From contig NZ_CP102512.1 in NCBI RefSeq assembly GCF_024612015.1, positions 9,486,001-9,550,000 of the forward strand: DNA of 64,000 nucleotides. The letters are read 5' to 3'. Positions 42,596 to 50,349 of the stretch are shown here, one piece after another; within the stretch, counting starts at the first letter, position 1; each line of letters opens with the position of its first letter. Both the position numbers and the translations under genes were made by a program. The notes under the pieces are model-generated. The model did not search any database. It had not been told where the DNA came from and was given only the letters and a program-made list of their open reading frames with translations. The DNA comes from Streptomyces sp. CA-210063 (GTDB lineage: Bacteria; Actinomycetota; Actinomycetes; Streptomycetales; Streptomycetaceae).

Positions 42596-43220
42596 CTATG
42601 ACCAGCACATCCCCAACAGGCCCTGGCCCACGCCGCGTACGTGCGGTGTCGCGGCGGGCCGGTCGCGGCGGCGGATCGCGAGCGAGAGGTCCCGCAGGGC
42701 CGGGGACGGCTGCAGGCCCAGTTCCGTCATGAGCAGCCGGCCCACCCGCTCGTAGGCGTGTATCGCTTCCGCGGGGCGACCTGCCAGGTACAGGGCTCGG
42801 ATGAGCATCTCCCACGCTGTCTCTCGCAGAGGCTGGTCGGCGGTCAGGTCCTGGGCGGCCGCCACCGCGCCGGTGTGGATCCCGGTCTGCATCAGGGCAC
42901 CGGGCCTGGTCGGGAATGACGAGCGCGTATCCGTTCGGCCCGCTGGTCAGCGGTTGATGGGGTGCGCACGTCAGCCCTCGTGGTTCCAGCAGTCGGCGCA
43001 GGCGGCTGATGTGCGCGTGGATGGCGGAGGCCGCTGCGCGAGGTGGGTTACCGGCCCACAGGTCATCGCAGAGCGTCTCCATGCCGACCGGGCGGCCCTG
43101 CGCGACGATCAGGCGCGTGAGCAGCACGCGGCACTGAGGCGGCCCCAGTTCGAGAGGCGTGCCGTCGCGGCTCACCGCGACGTGACCCAGAAGGGAAAAC
43201 CGCAGCTCGGTATGGGTCAT
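42596..43220 (-). pseudogene. SARP-type regulator, internally deleted and frameshifted
   Basis: The minus strand from ATG 43220 reads THTELRFSLLGHVAVSRDG, GPPQCRVLLTRLIVAQGRPV, AIHAHISRLRRLLEPRG: a SARP winged helix. The frame is lost near 42920. Another frame (42596-42892) holds the end of the activation domain (TAWEMLIRALYLAGRPAEAI, RLLMTELGLQPSPALRDL). About 60 residues between them are missing. Confidence 0.75.
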
Positions 43221-43294
43221 GACGTTCATGGGTGCCCGTGTGGTCGCCCGGTCGGCCCGGTCGGCCCGGTGGGGAATGTATGCGGTGTTCGTCC

Positions 43295-44407
43295 TCATGG
43301 CCGCGTGCCGTCCGTCGCGTGCCAGGCCGTCCGCGGGTGGGCCTGCGCCACGGCCGGGTCTGTCGGTTCCCCGGCGCTGCCCCCATGCTGCTGCCCTTCG
43401 GGTGCCGGGGGCGCATAGGCGAGTTGGTAGGGGTACGGGAACTTGTCAGCAGGGGGAGCGGAGGGCGAGGACAACGCACCATGCGGCCAGCGGCGCCGGG
43501 CGAGCCACAACACTGCCGCGGCGTACACGACGATCATGGTGGTGTCGATGGCCGCCAGTTGCCACGGCAGGTCGGCCGCCGTCTCGTCGGAGTCCAACCC
43601 GCCGACGAAGGCCGCGCCCACCGCGAACGACACCAGGTTGTTCAGCGCGTGCAGGGCTGTCGCAGCCTCCAGTCCGCCGGTACGGACGGTCAGCCATCCG
43701 GCGATCCCACCGAATACGACGAGGTCCAGGAACCCCGCGGTGGTGCCCCAGCCATGCGCTGCGGCGAAGAGCACCGCCTGGGGCAGCACAGCGATCCAGG
43801 GGGAACGGAAGAACGCGCCCACCGCCTGCAACAGCCAGCCACGGAACACGTACTCTTCGGCGGCCGACTGAAGCGGCACCAGCACCACCAGCATCCCGAG
43901 GATGGGCAGGTAGCGGTAAAGACCGACCCAGACGTCGTCTCCGGTGCCGGAGGTCTCGCCGACGGGCAGGAACAGCATGGCGGCCATGGTCAGCGCCACC
44001 ACGGGCACGGCCACCAGGACGCACAGCGCCAGCCAGCGCTTGCGCAGTCGCCCTTCCACCGAGGAGATGGTGCCGGCCGGTCGTCTTCCCGCCCAACGCA
44101 CCGTCAGCAGGACGACCGGTATCGCGACAGCGAGATAAGCGAGACTTTGAGCGGTGTTGACGACCGGGCCGAAGTCGATACCACCGTCGCCGTCTTCGGG
44201 ATATCCCTTGGCCGTGCCGAACCCGTAGGCGAACGCGTCCGTCACGATGAACAGCAGTATCCAGCCCACGATCACCATGACGGTGCCGACAAGAGGCCGC
44301 CACCAGCGGTGGCGGCCGGTGGCGTGGGCCAGCCGATGGTAGGGGTGAGGTTCGCCCGCAGCGGGGACAGCGGGCGGAGGGAGGGGAACAGGCGCTGAAA
44401 AGGTCAT
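43295..44407 (-). CDS. CPBP-family intramembrane protease
   Basis: 370 residues, about eight membrane helices. Motif 1 SAAEEYVFRGWLL (two Glu, EExxxR), motif 2 VLFAAAHGWG and motif 3 ALHALNNLVSF carry the expected Glu/His/Asn residues of Rce1-like proteases. The C-terminal 70 cytosolic residues are Pro/Ala-rich. ATG 44407 chosen (GGGGAA upstream); the in-frame region to 44743 overlaps operator-like palindromes and unrelated remnants. Substrate unknown. Confidence 0.88.
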   Translation of the reverse strand: MTFSAPVPLPPPAVPAAGEPHPYHRLAHATGRHRWWRPLVGTVMVIVGWILLFIVTDAFAYGFGTAKGYPEDGDGGIDFGPVVNTAQSLAYLAVAIPVVLLTVRWAGRRPAGTISSVEGRLRKRWLALCVLVAVPVVALTMAAMLFLPVGETSGTGDDVWVGLYRYLPILGMLVVLVPLQSAAEEYVFRGWLLQAVGAFFRSPWIAVLPQAVLFAAAHGWGTTAGFLDLVVFGGIAGWLTVRTGGLEAATALHALNNLVSFAVGAAFVGGLDSDETAADLPWQLAAIDTTMIVVYAAAVLWLARRRWPHGALSSPSAPPADKFPYPYQLAYAPPAPEGQQHGGSAGEPTDPAVAQAHPRTAWHATDGTRP

Positions 44408-44468
44408 GGCACAAGGTTCCCCGCGGCTGCCGGCGATCACGTCGCCCCGCGGCATGAACGGCGCACCT

Positions 44469-44503
44469 ATCTCTGGGTAGAGATGATCTCCTACCCCGGG
44501 TAG
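44469..44503 (-). promoter_or_regulatory. Two adjacent palindromes upstream of the CPBP gene
   Basis: ATCTCT-GGGT-AGAGAT at 44469-44484 and CTACCC-C-GGGTAG at 44491-44503, 60-95 bp upstream of the protease start. Shared GGGTAG core. Operator candidates. Confidence 0.4.
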
Positions 44504-44584
44504 ATCCACCCGGTCGACGTGTCGATCTAGGCTCGAGCCCACCATGGACACCTTACGTAACTGGCTCCTGCCGTTGATCATCCC

Positions 44585-44735
44585 GTTCAGCGCCGGCTCG
44601 CCGACCACCCCGCCGTCGCGGAGGCCTGCGTCATCGGAGTGCCCGACGACAAGTGGGGCGAACGGCCCATGACCTGCGTGGTCTTCGCCGAGGGCCGGGT
44701 CGGGGCCGCGGAACTGAAGAACTTCCCGGGCACCG
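44585..44735 (+). pseudogene. Acyl-CoA synthetase C-terminal fragment
   Basis: RRLADHPAVAEACVIGVPDD then KWGERPMTCVVFAEGRVG: the AMP-binding C-terminal domain (hPAVxEaaVIGvPdxxwGE). The catalytic Lys segment and the rest are missing. Confidence 0.75.
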
Positions 44736-44761
44736 CCCGTCACCGGCCGGCGGGGGTGGTG

Positions 44762-45025
44762 TCAGCCTCCGACGCGGAAGCCGAGGACCACGTTGTGGCC
44801 GCCGAACCCGAAGGAGTTGTTGAGGGCGACGAGGGGTCCGCCGGGGAGCGGACGGGGCCGGGAGGAGAGCAGGGAGGGGTCGATCTCGTCGTCGCGGTCG
44901 GTGATGTTGATGGTCGGGGGCGCCGTCCGGTGCCGCAGGGCCAGCACCGTGGCGACCGTCTCGATACCACCCGCGCCGCCCAGCAGGTGACCGGTCATGG
45001 ACTTGGTGGCGGAGACGGCGACATG
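44762..45025 (-). pseudogene. Beta-ketoacyl-ACP synthase II, C-terminal fragment
   Basis: Minus strand: VAVSATKSMTGHLLGGAGG (His of the active site in KSMTGH), HRTAPPTINITDRDDEIDP, ALNNSFGFGGHNVVLGFR (second active-site region NSFGFGGHN). The N-terminal two thirds with the active Cys are absent. Confidence 0.8.
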
Positions 45026-45283
45026 ACGCCCACCCGAGAGGGCTCCGACTGCGAGACATTCGTCCGGGAACTGTACGAACACCACGGCAAGGATCTGCTG
45101 CGGTTCGCGTCACGTCTCCTGGGAGGCGACTGGCACCAGGCGGAGGACATCGTCCAGGAGGCGGCCACGAGGGCCTGGCACCACGTGGAGACCCTGCCGG
45201 TGGGGCAGTGCGAGGGCCTGATGGCCGAACGGGCTCTGGAACCCGCCCCTTTAGCCCGGCGATCCTGCCCACAAGATCGCTGA
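45023..45283 (+). pseudogene. ECF sigma factor, region 2 only
   Basis: From ATG 45023: ETFVRELYEHHGKDLLRFAS, WHQAEDIVQEAATRAWHHVE are sigma region 2. Similarity ends after about 55 residues, followed by unrelated sequence; region 4 is missing. Confidence 0.7.
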
Positions 45284-45315
45284 CTGCCTCTCAGGGGGCG
45301 TCGTATCGTCGGCCG

Positions 45316-46908
45316 GTGAGCCTCTGGACCTCCCTCGAACCCGCTTCCGCCCTCGTCGACCCCGGCGCCAGCACGACGGTGCGGCTTCGGGTACGCAACA
45401 CCGGCGACATCGTCGACGAGTACCGTTTCGAACCGGTCGGCGACGTCGCGCCGTGGGCGACCGTTGAGCCGCAGACCCTGCGGCTCTACCCCGGTACCAC
45501 CGGCACCGTGGAGCTGACTCTCTCACCGCCCCGCAGTCCCGACGCCACCGCGGGGGCGAATCCGTACGCCGTACGGATCGTCCCCACCGTGCATCCTGAG
45601 GCCACCACGGTCGTCGAGGGCAATCTCAGCATCACCGCGTTCACCGAGGTACGGGCCGAACTCGTGCCGCCCACCGTCAAGGGACGCTTCCGGGGACGGC
45701 CACAGCTGGCCATCGACAACCTCGGCAACACCAAGTTGACGGCCTCCATCGGTTCCGAGAACGACGACCAGCTCGCGTACGACATCCGCCCCGCCAATGT
45801 CCAGATCGAGCCCGGACGCGCCGCCTTCGTGCACGTCACGCTGAAGCCCCGCGAGACGATCTGGTTCGGATCGAAGGAAGAACGGCCCTACACCCTCGCC
45901 GTACGGCGCTCCGGGACGGACCCCCGCACCGTGGACGGCACCTTCGTCCAGCGGGGCTTCCTTCCCCGCTGGCTCGCCACCTGCCTCAGCGTCGCCCTCG
46001 CCCTCGCCATCACCTTCGCCGTCCTGTGGTTCGGCCACCAGCCCCAGGTACGCAGCTCCGCGACGGAGTGGAGCGAAGAGGTCTCCACCACCGTTCTCCC
46101 CAGTCCGGAGCCCCCGGCGAGTGAACTGCCGTCCCCGGACGCTTCGGATGCCGAACAGGAGGCGCTGCCCGACGGCGCCGACGACGACACCGCCGCCGAC
46201 CCCGGCGGGAGTTCGGGGGAGGGCGGTGGTTCCGAAGGTTCCGGTGGTTCGGGTGGCTCGGCCCCGGAACAGGAGGACAAGGCGGCGCCCAGCGGACCGC
46301 TGCCGTTTCGCCGTGGTGACGGTCCCAACCTCTTCGTTCAGTTCGCCCAGGTGAGGATGGAGACCGCGAGGGCGTCCGATCCGTGCCGGCTCACCGGCGA
46401 CCACCGGCTCGGCGTCATGGACGCGGCGACGGTTCAGGCCATCAAGTGTTTCCAGAAGGCCAACGACGAGCGCAACGACGGTGTCACGATCAAGACGGAC
46501 GGGGCCGGCAACCTGGGCCGGGCCACCATGACGGCGCTGCTGATGGCCCACTTCGGCGACAGCACTTCGACCCTTCAGCCGGGGAAGAAGAACCCCGAGG
46601 TCGTCTGGTTGAACAGCATCCTGCTGTGGGCCGACAACGTGCAGTACGACACCAACGACGTCAAGGCGATGGACTCCTACGTCCGGGCCAACATCCACTA
46701 CCTGAAGAGCGCTGACAACCGGGCGAGCAACTCCGCTGACGGTGGCTTCGCCGATCGCGTCGCTTCCTACCAGCGCAACCTGGGTCTTCCGGCGACGGGC
46801 AAGGTCGACGCCGCGATGTTCGCCGCCCTCCACGCGGGCAAGGTCAAGGGCCAGAACCAACCGGGACAGGTGACTGCGGCCGACTTCCCGCCCCTGCCGG
46901 TTGTCTAG
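45316..46908 (+). CDS. Membrane-anchored protein with C-terminal peptidoglycan-binding region
   Basis: 530 residues. Residues 1-210 are two Ig-like/MSP-like beta domains (STTVRLRVRNTGDIVDEYRF, RPQLAIDNLGNTKLTASIG) on the cytosolic side if the single helix (about 216-240, WLATCLSVALALAITFAVLW) is oriented N-in. Then an acidic Gly/Ser linker (about 250-335) and a C-terminal part with PG_binding_1-like elements (TVQAIKCFQKANDERNDG, LGRATMTALLMAHFG, VASYQRNLGLPATGKVDAAM). GTG 45316 start. It may link an internal complex to the cell wall; role unknown. Confidence 0.75.
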   Translation: MSLWTSLEPASALVDPGASTTVRLRVRNTGDIVDEYRFEPVGDVAPWATVEPQTLRLYPGTTGTVELTLSPPRSPDATAGANPYAVRIVPTVHPEATTVVEGNLSITAFTEVRAELVPPTVKGRFRGRPQLAIDNLGNTKLTASIGSENDDQLAYDIRPANVQIEPGRAAFVHVTLKPRETIWFGSKEERPYTLAVRRSGTDPRTVDGTFVQRGFLPRWLATCLSVALALAITFAVLWFGHQPQVRSSATEWSEEVSTTVLPSPEPPASELPSPDASDAEQEALPDGADDDTAADPGGSSGEGGGSEGSGGSGGSAPEQEDKAAPSGPLPFRRGDGPNLFVQFAQVRMETARASDPCRLTGDHRLGVMDAATVQAIKCFQKANDERNDGVTIKTDGAGNLGRATMTALLMAHFGDSTSTLQPGKKNPEVVWLNSILLWADNVQYDTNDVKAMDSYVRANIHYLKSADNRASNSADGGFADRVASYQRNLGLPATGKVDAAMFAALHAGKVKGQNQPGQVTAADFPPLPVV

Positions 46909-47019
46909 TGGGGCGGTGACTGTCGTCTCACTGTCGGCCGAGACATCCGGCCCATTGAACCGCCCTCGACTCGCGCTCGTTGCAGCGGATGAAACAGGTT
47001 CGCCAGGTACGGGGCGGAG

Positions 47020-47728
47020 ATGGGTGGGGACGACATGATGGGGACTTCGGACGACACCAGGGCGGCTGAATCGACTCAGCCGAGACGCAAGCGAGTTCCG
47101 GTCCTGGTGCATGCCCAGGACCCCATCTCTCGCGCAGGCGTCGTCAGCCAACTGTGCGAGCATGCGGTGATCGATCTCGTCGAGGAGAACGAGGAGAACG
47201 AGGAGTACACCGCCCCACCGGGTGTGATGGCGGTGGTGGTTGCCGAGACCCTGGACGACGCGACCGCCGCGGGACTGCGCAAGCTCGTGCGCGGCGACGG
47301 TGTCCGGCCCGTCCTGGTGGTGAGTCTGCTGCGCGGCAACGAACTGCTCAGCGCCATCGAGTGCGGCGTCGGCGCCGTGGTCTGGCGTCGCGAGGCCACG
47401 GCGCAGCGACTTGTGCGGGCTGTCCTCGACGCATCGCGCGGGGACGGCAATCTTCCGGCGGATCTGCTGGGTCGCCTCATGAACCAGGTGGGGATGATGC
47501 ACCGCGGCGCCGCCAACCACCCCGGCCTCGCCCCCCCCGGGGCTGGGGCCGCGCGAGGTCGACGTGCTGCGGCTGATCGCCGAGGGGCTGGACACGGTCG
47601 AGATCGCGAGCAAGCTGTCCTACTCGCAACGCACGGTCAAGGGCATCCTGCACAACCTCACCACCCGTCTGCACCTGCGCAATCGAAGCCACGCCGTGGC
47701 CTATGCCCTCGGGGAGGGCTACATCTGA
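47020..47728 (+). pseudogene. LuxR-type regulator interrupted at a C8 tract
   Basis: The first frame gives an N-terminal receiver-like domain without the phospho-Asp motif (VPVLVHAQDPISRAGVVSQL, GVGAVVWRREATAQRLVRAV). At 47531-47538 a run of eight C shifts the frame. One frame over it continues LGPREVDVLRLIAEGLDTVE, SQRTVKGILHNLTTRL to a proper stop at 47728 (LuxR HTH). Removing one C joins both parts exactly (PPGLGPREVD). Either a phase-variable or dead gene, or a sequencing error. Confidence 0.75.
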
Positions 47729-48069
47729 CCGATCCCGGCGCGGGCGCGCGGGGCAAGCTTCGTCAGACGCTCGTCGTGGCCGGACAGGGCGCCCGCATGG
47801 TCCGCTCCGGGACGAGCCCGCCCGGACAGCCTCTCGTTTGCCCGGGCGGCGAGAACCACCGGGTAGGAGAGAACGCCGGGTAGGGGTGGGTCTCGAAAAC
47901 CACCTGCCTGACGCCGCATCATCAGTACGCTGCGGGACGTGTGTCGTGCGGCGTACGTTGACGCATACGACGGCGACACCGGGACGACAGCCCGGACTCA
48001 TGGGCCGGTCAGACGCTCATACGCGGAACGGTTTGCTCTGGGTGGTCTCTCGGGGGTGAGGGGAGCCTC
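47729..48069. other. Intergenic gap, 341 bp
   Basis: No gene supported. CCGGGTAGG occurs twice as a direct repeat (47859-47867, 47876-47884). Nothing else seen. Confidence 0.5.
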
Positions 48070-48987
48070 TTGGTGGTGCATGGTCCACGCGGTGGCACGA
48101 CGGGTGCGGTCGAGGTCGCGCGGCTCGGTGGTCTGTGGCGGGTGACGCGTCCCTGGCATCCGGGGTTGCGGCCGTTTCTGCGCAGCTATGTCGGCTACTG
48201 GGAAGCGGTGACCTCGCCGTATGAGGCGCGGTTGGTGCCGACCGGGTGCGCGACCCTGCTGATCAGCCTCGCGGAGCCGTTCTCCCAGGTGCGGCGGTTG
48301 GGCGTACCGGGCGGGGGCAGCGGGAACATCGGGTCGCTGGTGGTGGGGCTGGAGGACCGGCCCGCGATCTGTGCGCATCCCGGCGGCCAGGAGGCGATCC
48401 GGGTCGAGTTCACGCCGCTGGGCGCCTACCGGCTGTTCGGCATGCCGATGAGCGAGTTGACGAACCTGGCCATCGAGATCCGGGACGTTCTGGGGCCCGA
48501 AGCCGGGGTGCTGGTGGAGCGGCTGGCGTCCACCCGGGACTGGGCGGCCAGGTTCGACCTGCTGGACGCGGCGTTGCTCGCCCGGCTGGGGCGCGGCCCG
48601 GAGCCCGCGCCCGAGGTCGGCCACGCCTGGCGACTGCTCTCCGGCAGCGCGGGGGTGATCCCGATCGCCCGAATCGCCGCCGAAGTCGGATGGAGCCAGG
48701 GCTACCTGATCCGGCGGTTCACCCAGCAGATCGGGCTGACGCCCAAGGCGTCCGCCCGGGTGCTGCGCTTCCGCCACGCCGTGGCGATGCTCAGCCACAG
48801 TGCCGCGAGCCTGACCGAGATCTCGACGGCCTGCGGCTTCTACGACCAGGCGCACCTCAACCGCGAGTTCCGGGCCATCGCCGGTACCACACCCGGACAG
48901 ATGGTGGCCTCCCGCCGGGTGGAAGGCGCACTTGCTCTCTCAGCGAGTGCAAATTCGTCCAAGACCGGGCCGCCCGCCGGTCGATAG
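48070..48987 (+). CDS. AraC-family transcriptional regulator
   Basis: 305 residues. N-terminal effector domain (HPGLRPFLRSYVGYWEAV, ATLLISLAEPFSQ), C-terminal double HTH (IPIARIAAEVGWSQGYLIRR, LTEISTACGFYDQAHLNREF, AIAGTTPGQMV). TTG 48070 with GGGGAG upstream; GTG 48073 or 48076 also possible. Followed by a short remnant-like frame and then the convergent methyltransferase. Might control the adjacent gene, which is now damaged. Confidence 0.88.
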   Translation: MVVHGPRGGTTGAVEVARLGGLWRVTRPWHPGLRPFLRSYVGYWEAVTSPYEARLVPTGCATLLISLAEPFSQVRRLGVPGGGSGNIGSLVVGLEDRPAICAHPGGQEAIRVEFTPLGAYRLFGMPMSELTNLAIEIRDVLGPEAGVLVERLASTRDWAARFDLLDAALLARLGRGPEPAPEVGHAWRLLSGSAGVIPIARIAAEVGWSQGYLIRRFTQQIGLTPKASARVLRFRHAVAMLSHSAASLTEISTACGFYDQAHLNREFRAIAGTTPGQMVASRRVEGALALSASANSSKTGPPAGR

Positions 48988-49065
48988 CGTCCCTGCCGTA
49001 ACAACCGATGGCCGGTCGGGCGGCGCGGGGGACCGTCCGGCCGGTCGGGCCCAAGGGGAGGAGCC

Positions 49066-49314
49066 GTGACCGCGACATCAGTGGCGGTGCCGGCCCGGCT
49101 CAACGGGGGCCTGCTCCTCACCGTCATCACCTCCGAGCAAGCCGGCGGCCTCGCGTCAGCCGGAGCCGAGGTCACCTGCGCGCACGGCGCCATCGCGCGC
49201 AGGGGCTTCGTCGAGCGCGCGCAGGGCGTACGCCCCGCCCGACATCACCCCCGAACAGACACGAGTGATCGTTCGCGAGTCGGCCGGGCCGACCGCTACG
49301 ACGGCTTCACGTAG
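49066..49314 (+). CDS. Short open frame, probably truncated gene
   Basis: GTG 49066 has a good SD (GGGGAGGAG). The first 45 residues look coding (ATSVAVPARLNGGLLLTVIT), then the frame turns Arg/His-rich while another frame gives PPDITPEQTRVIVRES. Probably a broken small gene formerly controlled by the AraC protein. Family not recognised; overlaps the methyltransferase stop by 19 bp. Confidence 0.3.
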   Translation: MTATSVAVPARLNGGLLLTVITSEQAGGLASAGAEVTCAHGAIARRGFVERAQGVRPARHHPRTDTSDRSRVGRADRYDGFT

Positions 49315-50117
49315 GCGCAGATCGCCAGTGGTGAGTGCGGTGCGTACGGTTCCGCGTCGGTGGGCCAGTCGCCGAAGCGGGTCTCCGGTTCGAGGCCGGC
49401 CGCGCGGGCGTAGGCGTCCAGCTCCTCCGGTGCGGTCAGGCGGGAGACCTCGGTGCCGACGCGGGTGGTGCCGTCGGACTCGTACCAGACGTGGGAGAGG
49501 TGCCACAGAGACCCCTCGGGCAGGAGGAGGGAGTGGCTCTGCAGGCCGGTGCCGGGCTCCGGGTAGGGCGTGAAGTACGTGGCGCGGCTGCGGCCTTCGT
49601 GCAGGGCGAGGATGGCCGGCTTGTTGTGGGTCTCCAGGACGAGGCGGCCGCCGGGGGCGAGCAGGTCGGCGGCGCGCTGTACGGCCTGGCGCTGTTCCTC
49701 GGGTGTGAGCAGCATGGACAGGGTGGCGCAGACGCAGTAGACGAGCCCCACGGTGCGGTCGGCGGTGTAGGTGCGGATGTCGGCGTGCACGGGCTCGACA
49801 CTCGTGTCGTCGGCCAGGTTCCGGCGCAGGACGTCGAGCATCTCGGGGGAGGAGTCGATGCCGGTGATCCGGCCGACGCGGCGCGACAGCGGGAGCGCGA
49901 TCCGCCCGTTGCCGACGCCGAACTCGACGGTGCCGGAAGCCGGATCGGGGTGGAGGGAGGCCAGACGCTCGACCTCGGCGACGACGGACGCGTCGTCGGG
50001 GAACAGACGGTGGTACCAGCCGTCGAACTGCCGGCCGTAGCCGATGTCGTCGACGATGCCGGTCGTCGTGGGAGGGGATGACGTGGCGGCCGTGGTGGTC
50101 GTGGTGGACGTGCTCAT
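49296..50117 (-). CDS. SAM-dependent methyltransferase of the peptide cluster
   Basis: 273 residues, class I methyltransferase. Motif I VEFGVGNGRIALPLSRRV, motif II ITGIDSSPEMLDVLR, motif IV-V region VYCVCATLSMLLTPEEQ, APGGRLVLETHN. Begins with a Thr-rich stretch. ATG 50117 overlaps the preceding small gene's stop (ATGA), so it is translated as part of the same operon. Its place at the end of a peptide/exporter operon suggests modification of the product or of a lipid carrier; the substrate is not deducible. Confidence 0.88.
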   Translation of the reverse strand: MSTSTTTTTAATSSPPTTTGIVDDIGYGRQFDGWYHRLFPDDASVVAEVERLASLHPDPASGTVEFGVGNGRIALPLSRRVGRITGIDSSPEMLDVLRRNLADDTSVEPVHADIRTYTADRTVGLVYCVCATLSMLLTPEEQRQAVQRAADLLAPGGRLVLETHNKPAILALHEGRSRATYFTPYPEPGTGLQSHSLLLPEGSLWHLSHVWYESDGTTRVGTEVSRLTAPEELDAYARAAGLEPETRFGDWPTDAEPYAPHSPLAICAYVKPS

Positions 50118-50305
50118 GGGTGCTGCCTCCGCTTCTTGGGTGGGGTGTTCCTCGGGTGGGTGTTCCTTCTGGCCTGTGCGCAGGCCCCGAACAGCGCCAC
50201 GAGGGCGGCGCCGATGACGGCGGGAGTGCTGACGGCGCCGGTGGCGATCAGGAAGCCGACGATGCCGAGGGCCACCACGAGCGGGGTCAGCAGGAAGTCG
50301 TTCAT
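50114..50305 (-). CDS. 63-residue two-TM membrane protein
   Basis: MNDFLLTPLVVALGIVGF, LIATGAVSTPAVIGAALVAL, then a basic tail with PKKRRQHP. ATG 50305 with CAGGAG 7 bases upstream. Starts 44 bp after the exporter stop and overlaps the methyltransferase start by 4 bp. Small basic membrane proteins in bacteriocin operons often give self-immunity; that is inference only. Confidence 0.7.
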   Translation of the reverse strand: MNDFLLTPLVVALGIVGFLIATGAVSTPAVIGAALVALFGACAQARRNTHPRNTPPKKRRQHP

Positions 50306-50349
50306 CAGGTACTCCTGTCGGGATGCTCTCTCCTGTCGGGGTCCTCGGA

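Noticed and set aside
49066..49314. Second precursor peptide for the exporter system
   Set aside because: Opposite strand to the operon, frame degenerates after 45 codons, no similarity to the peptide at 54993-55280.
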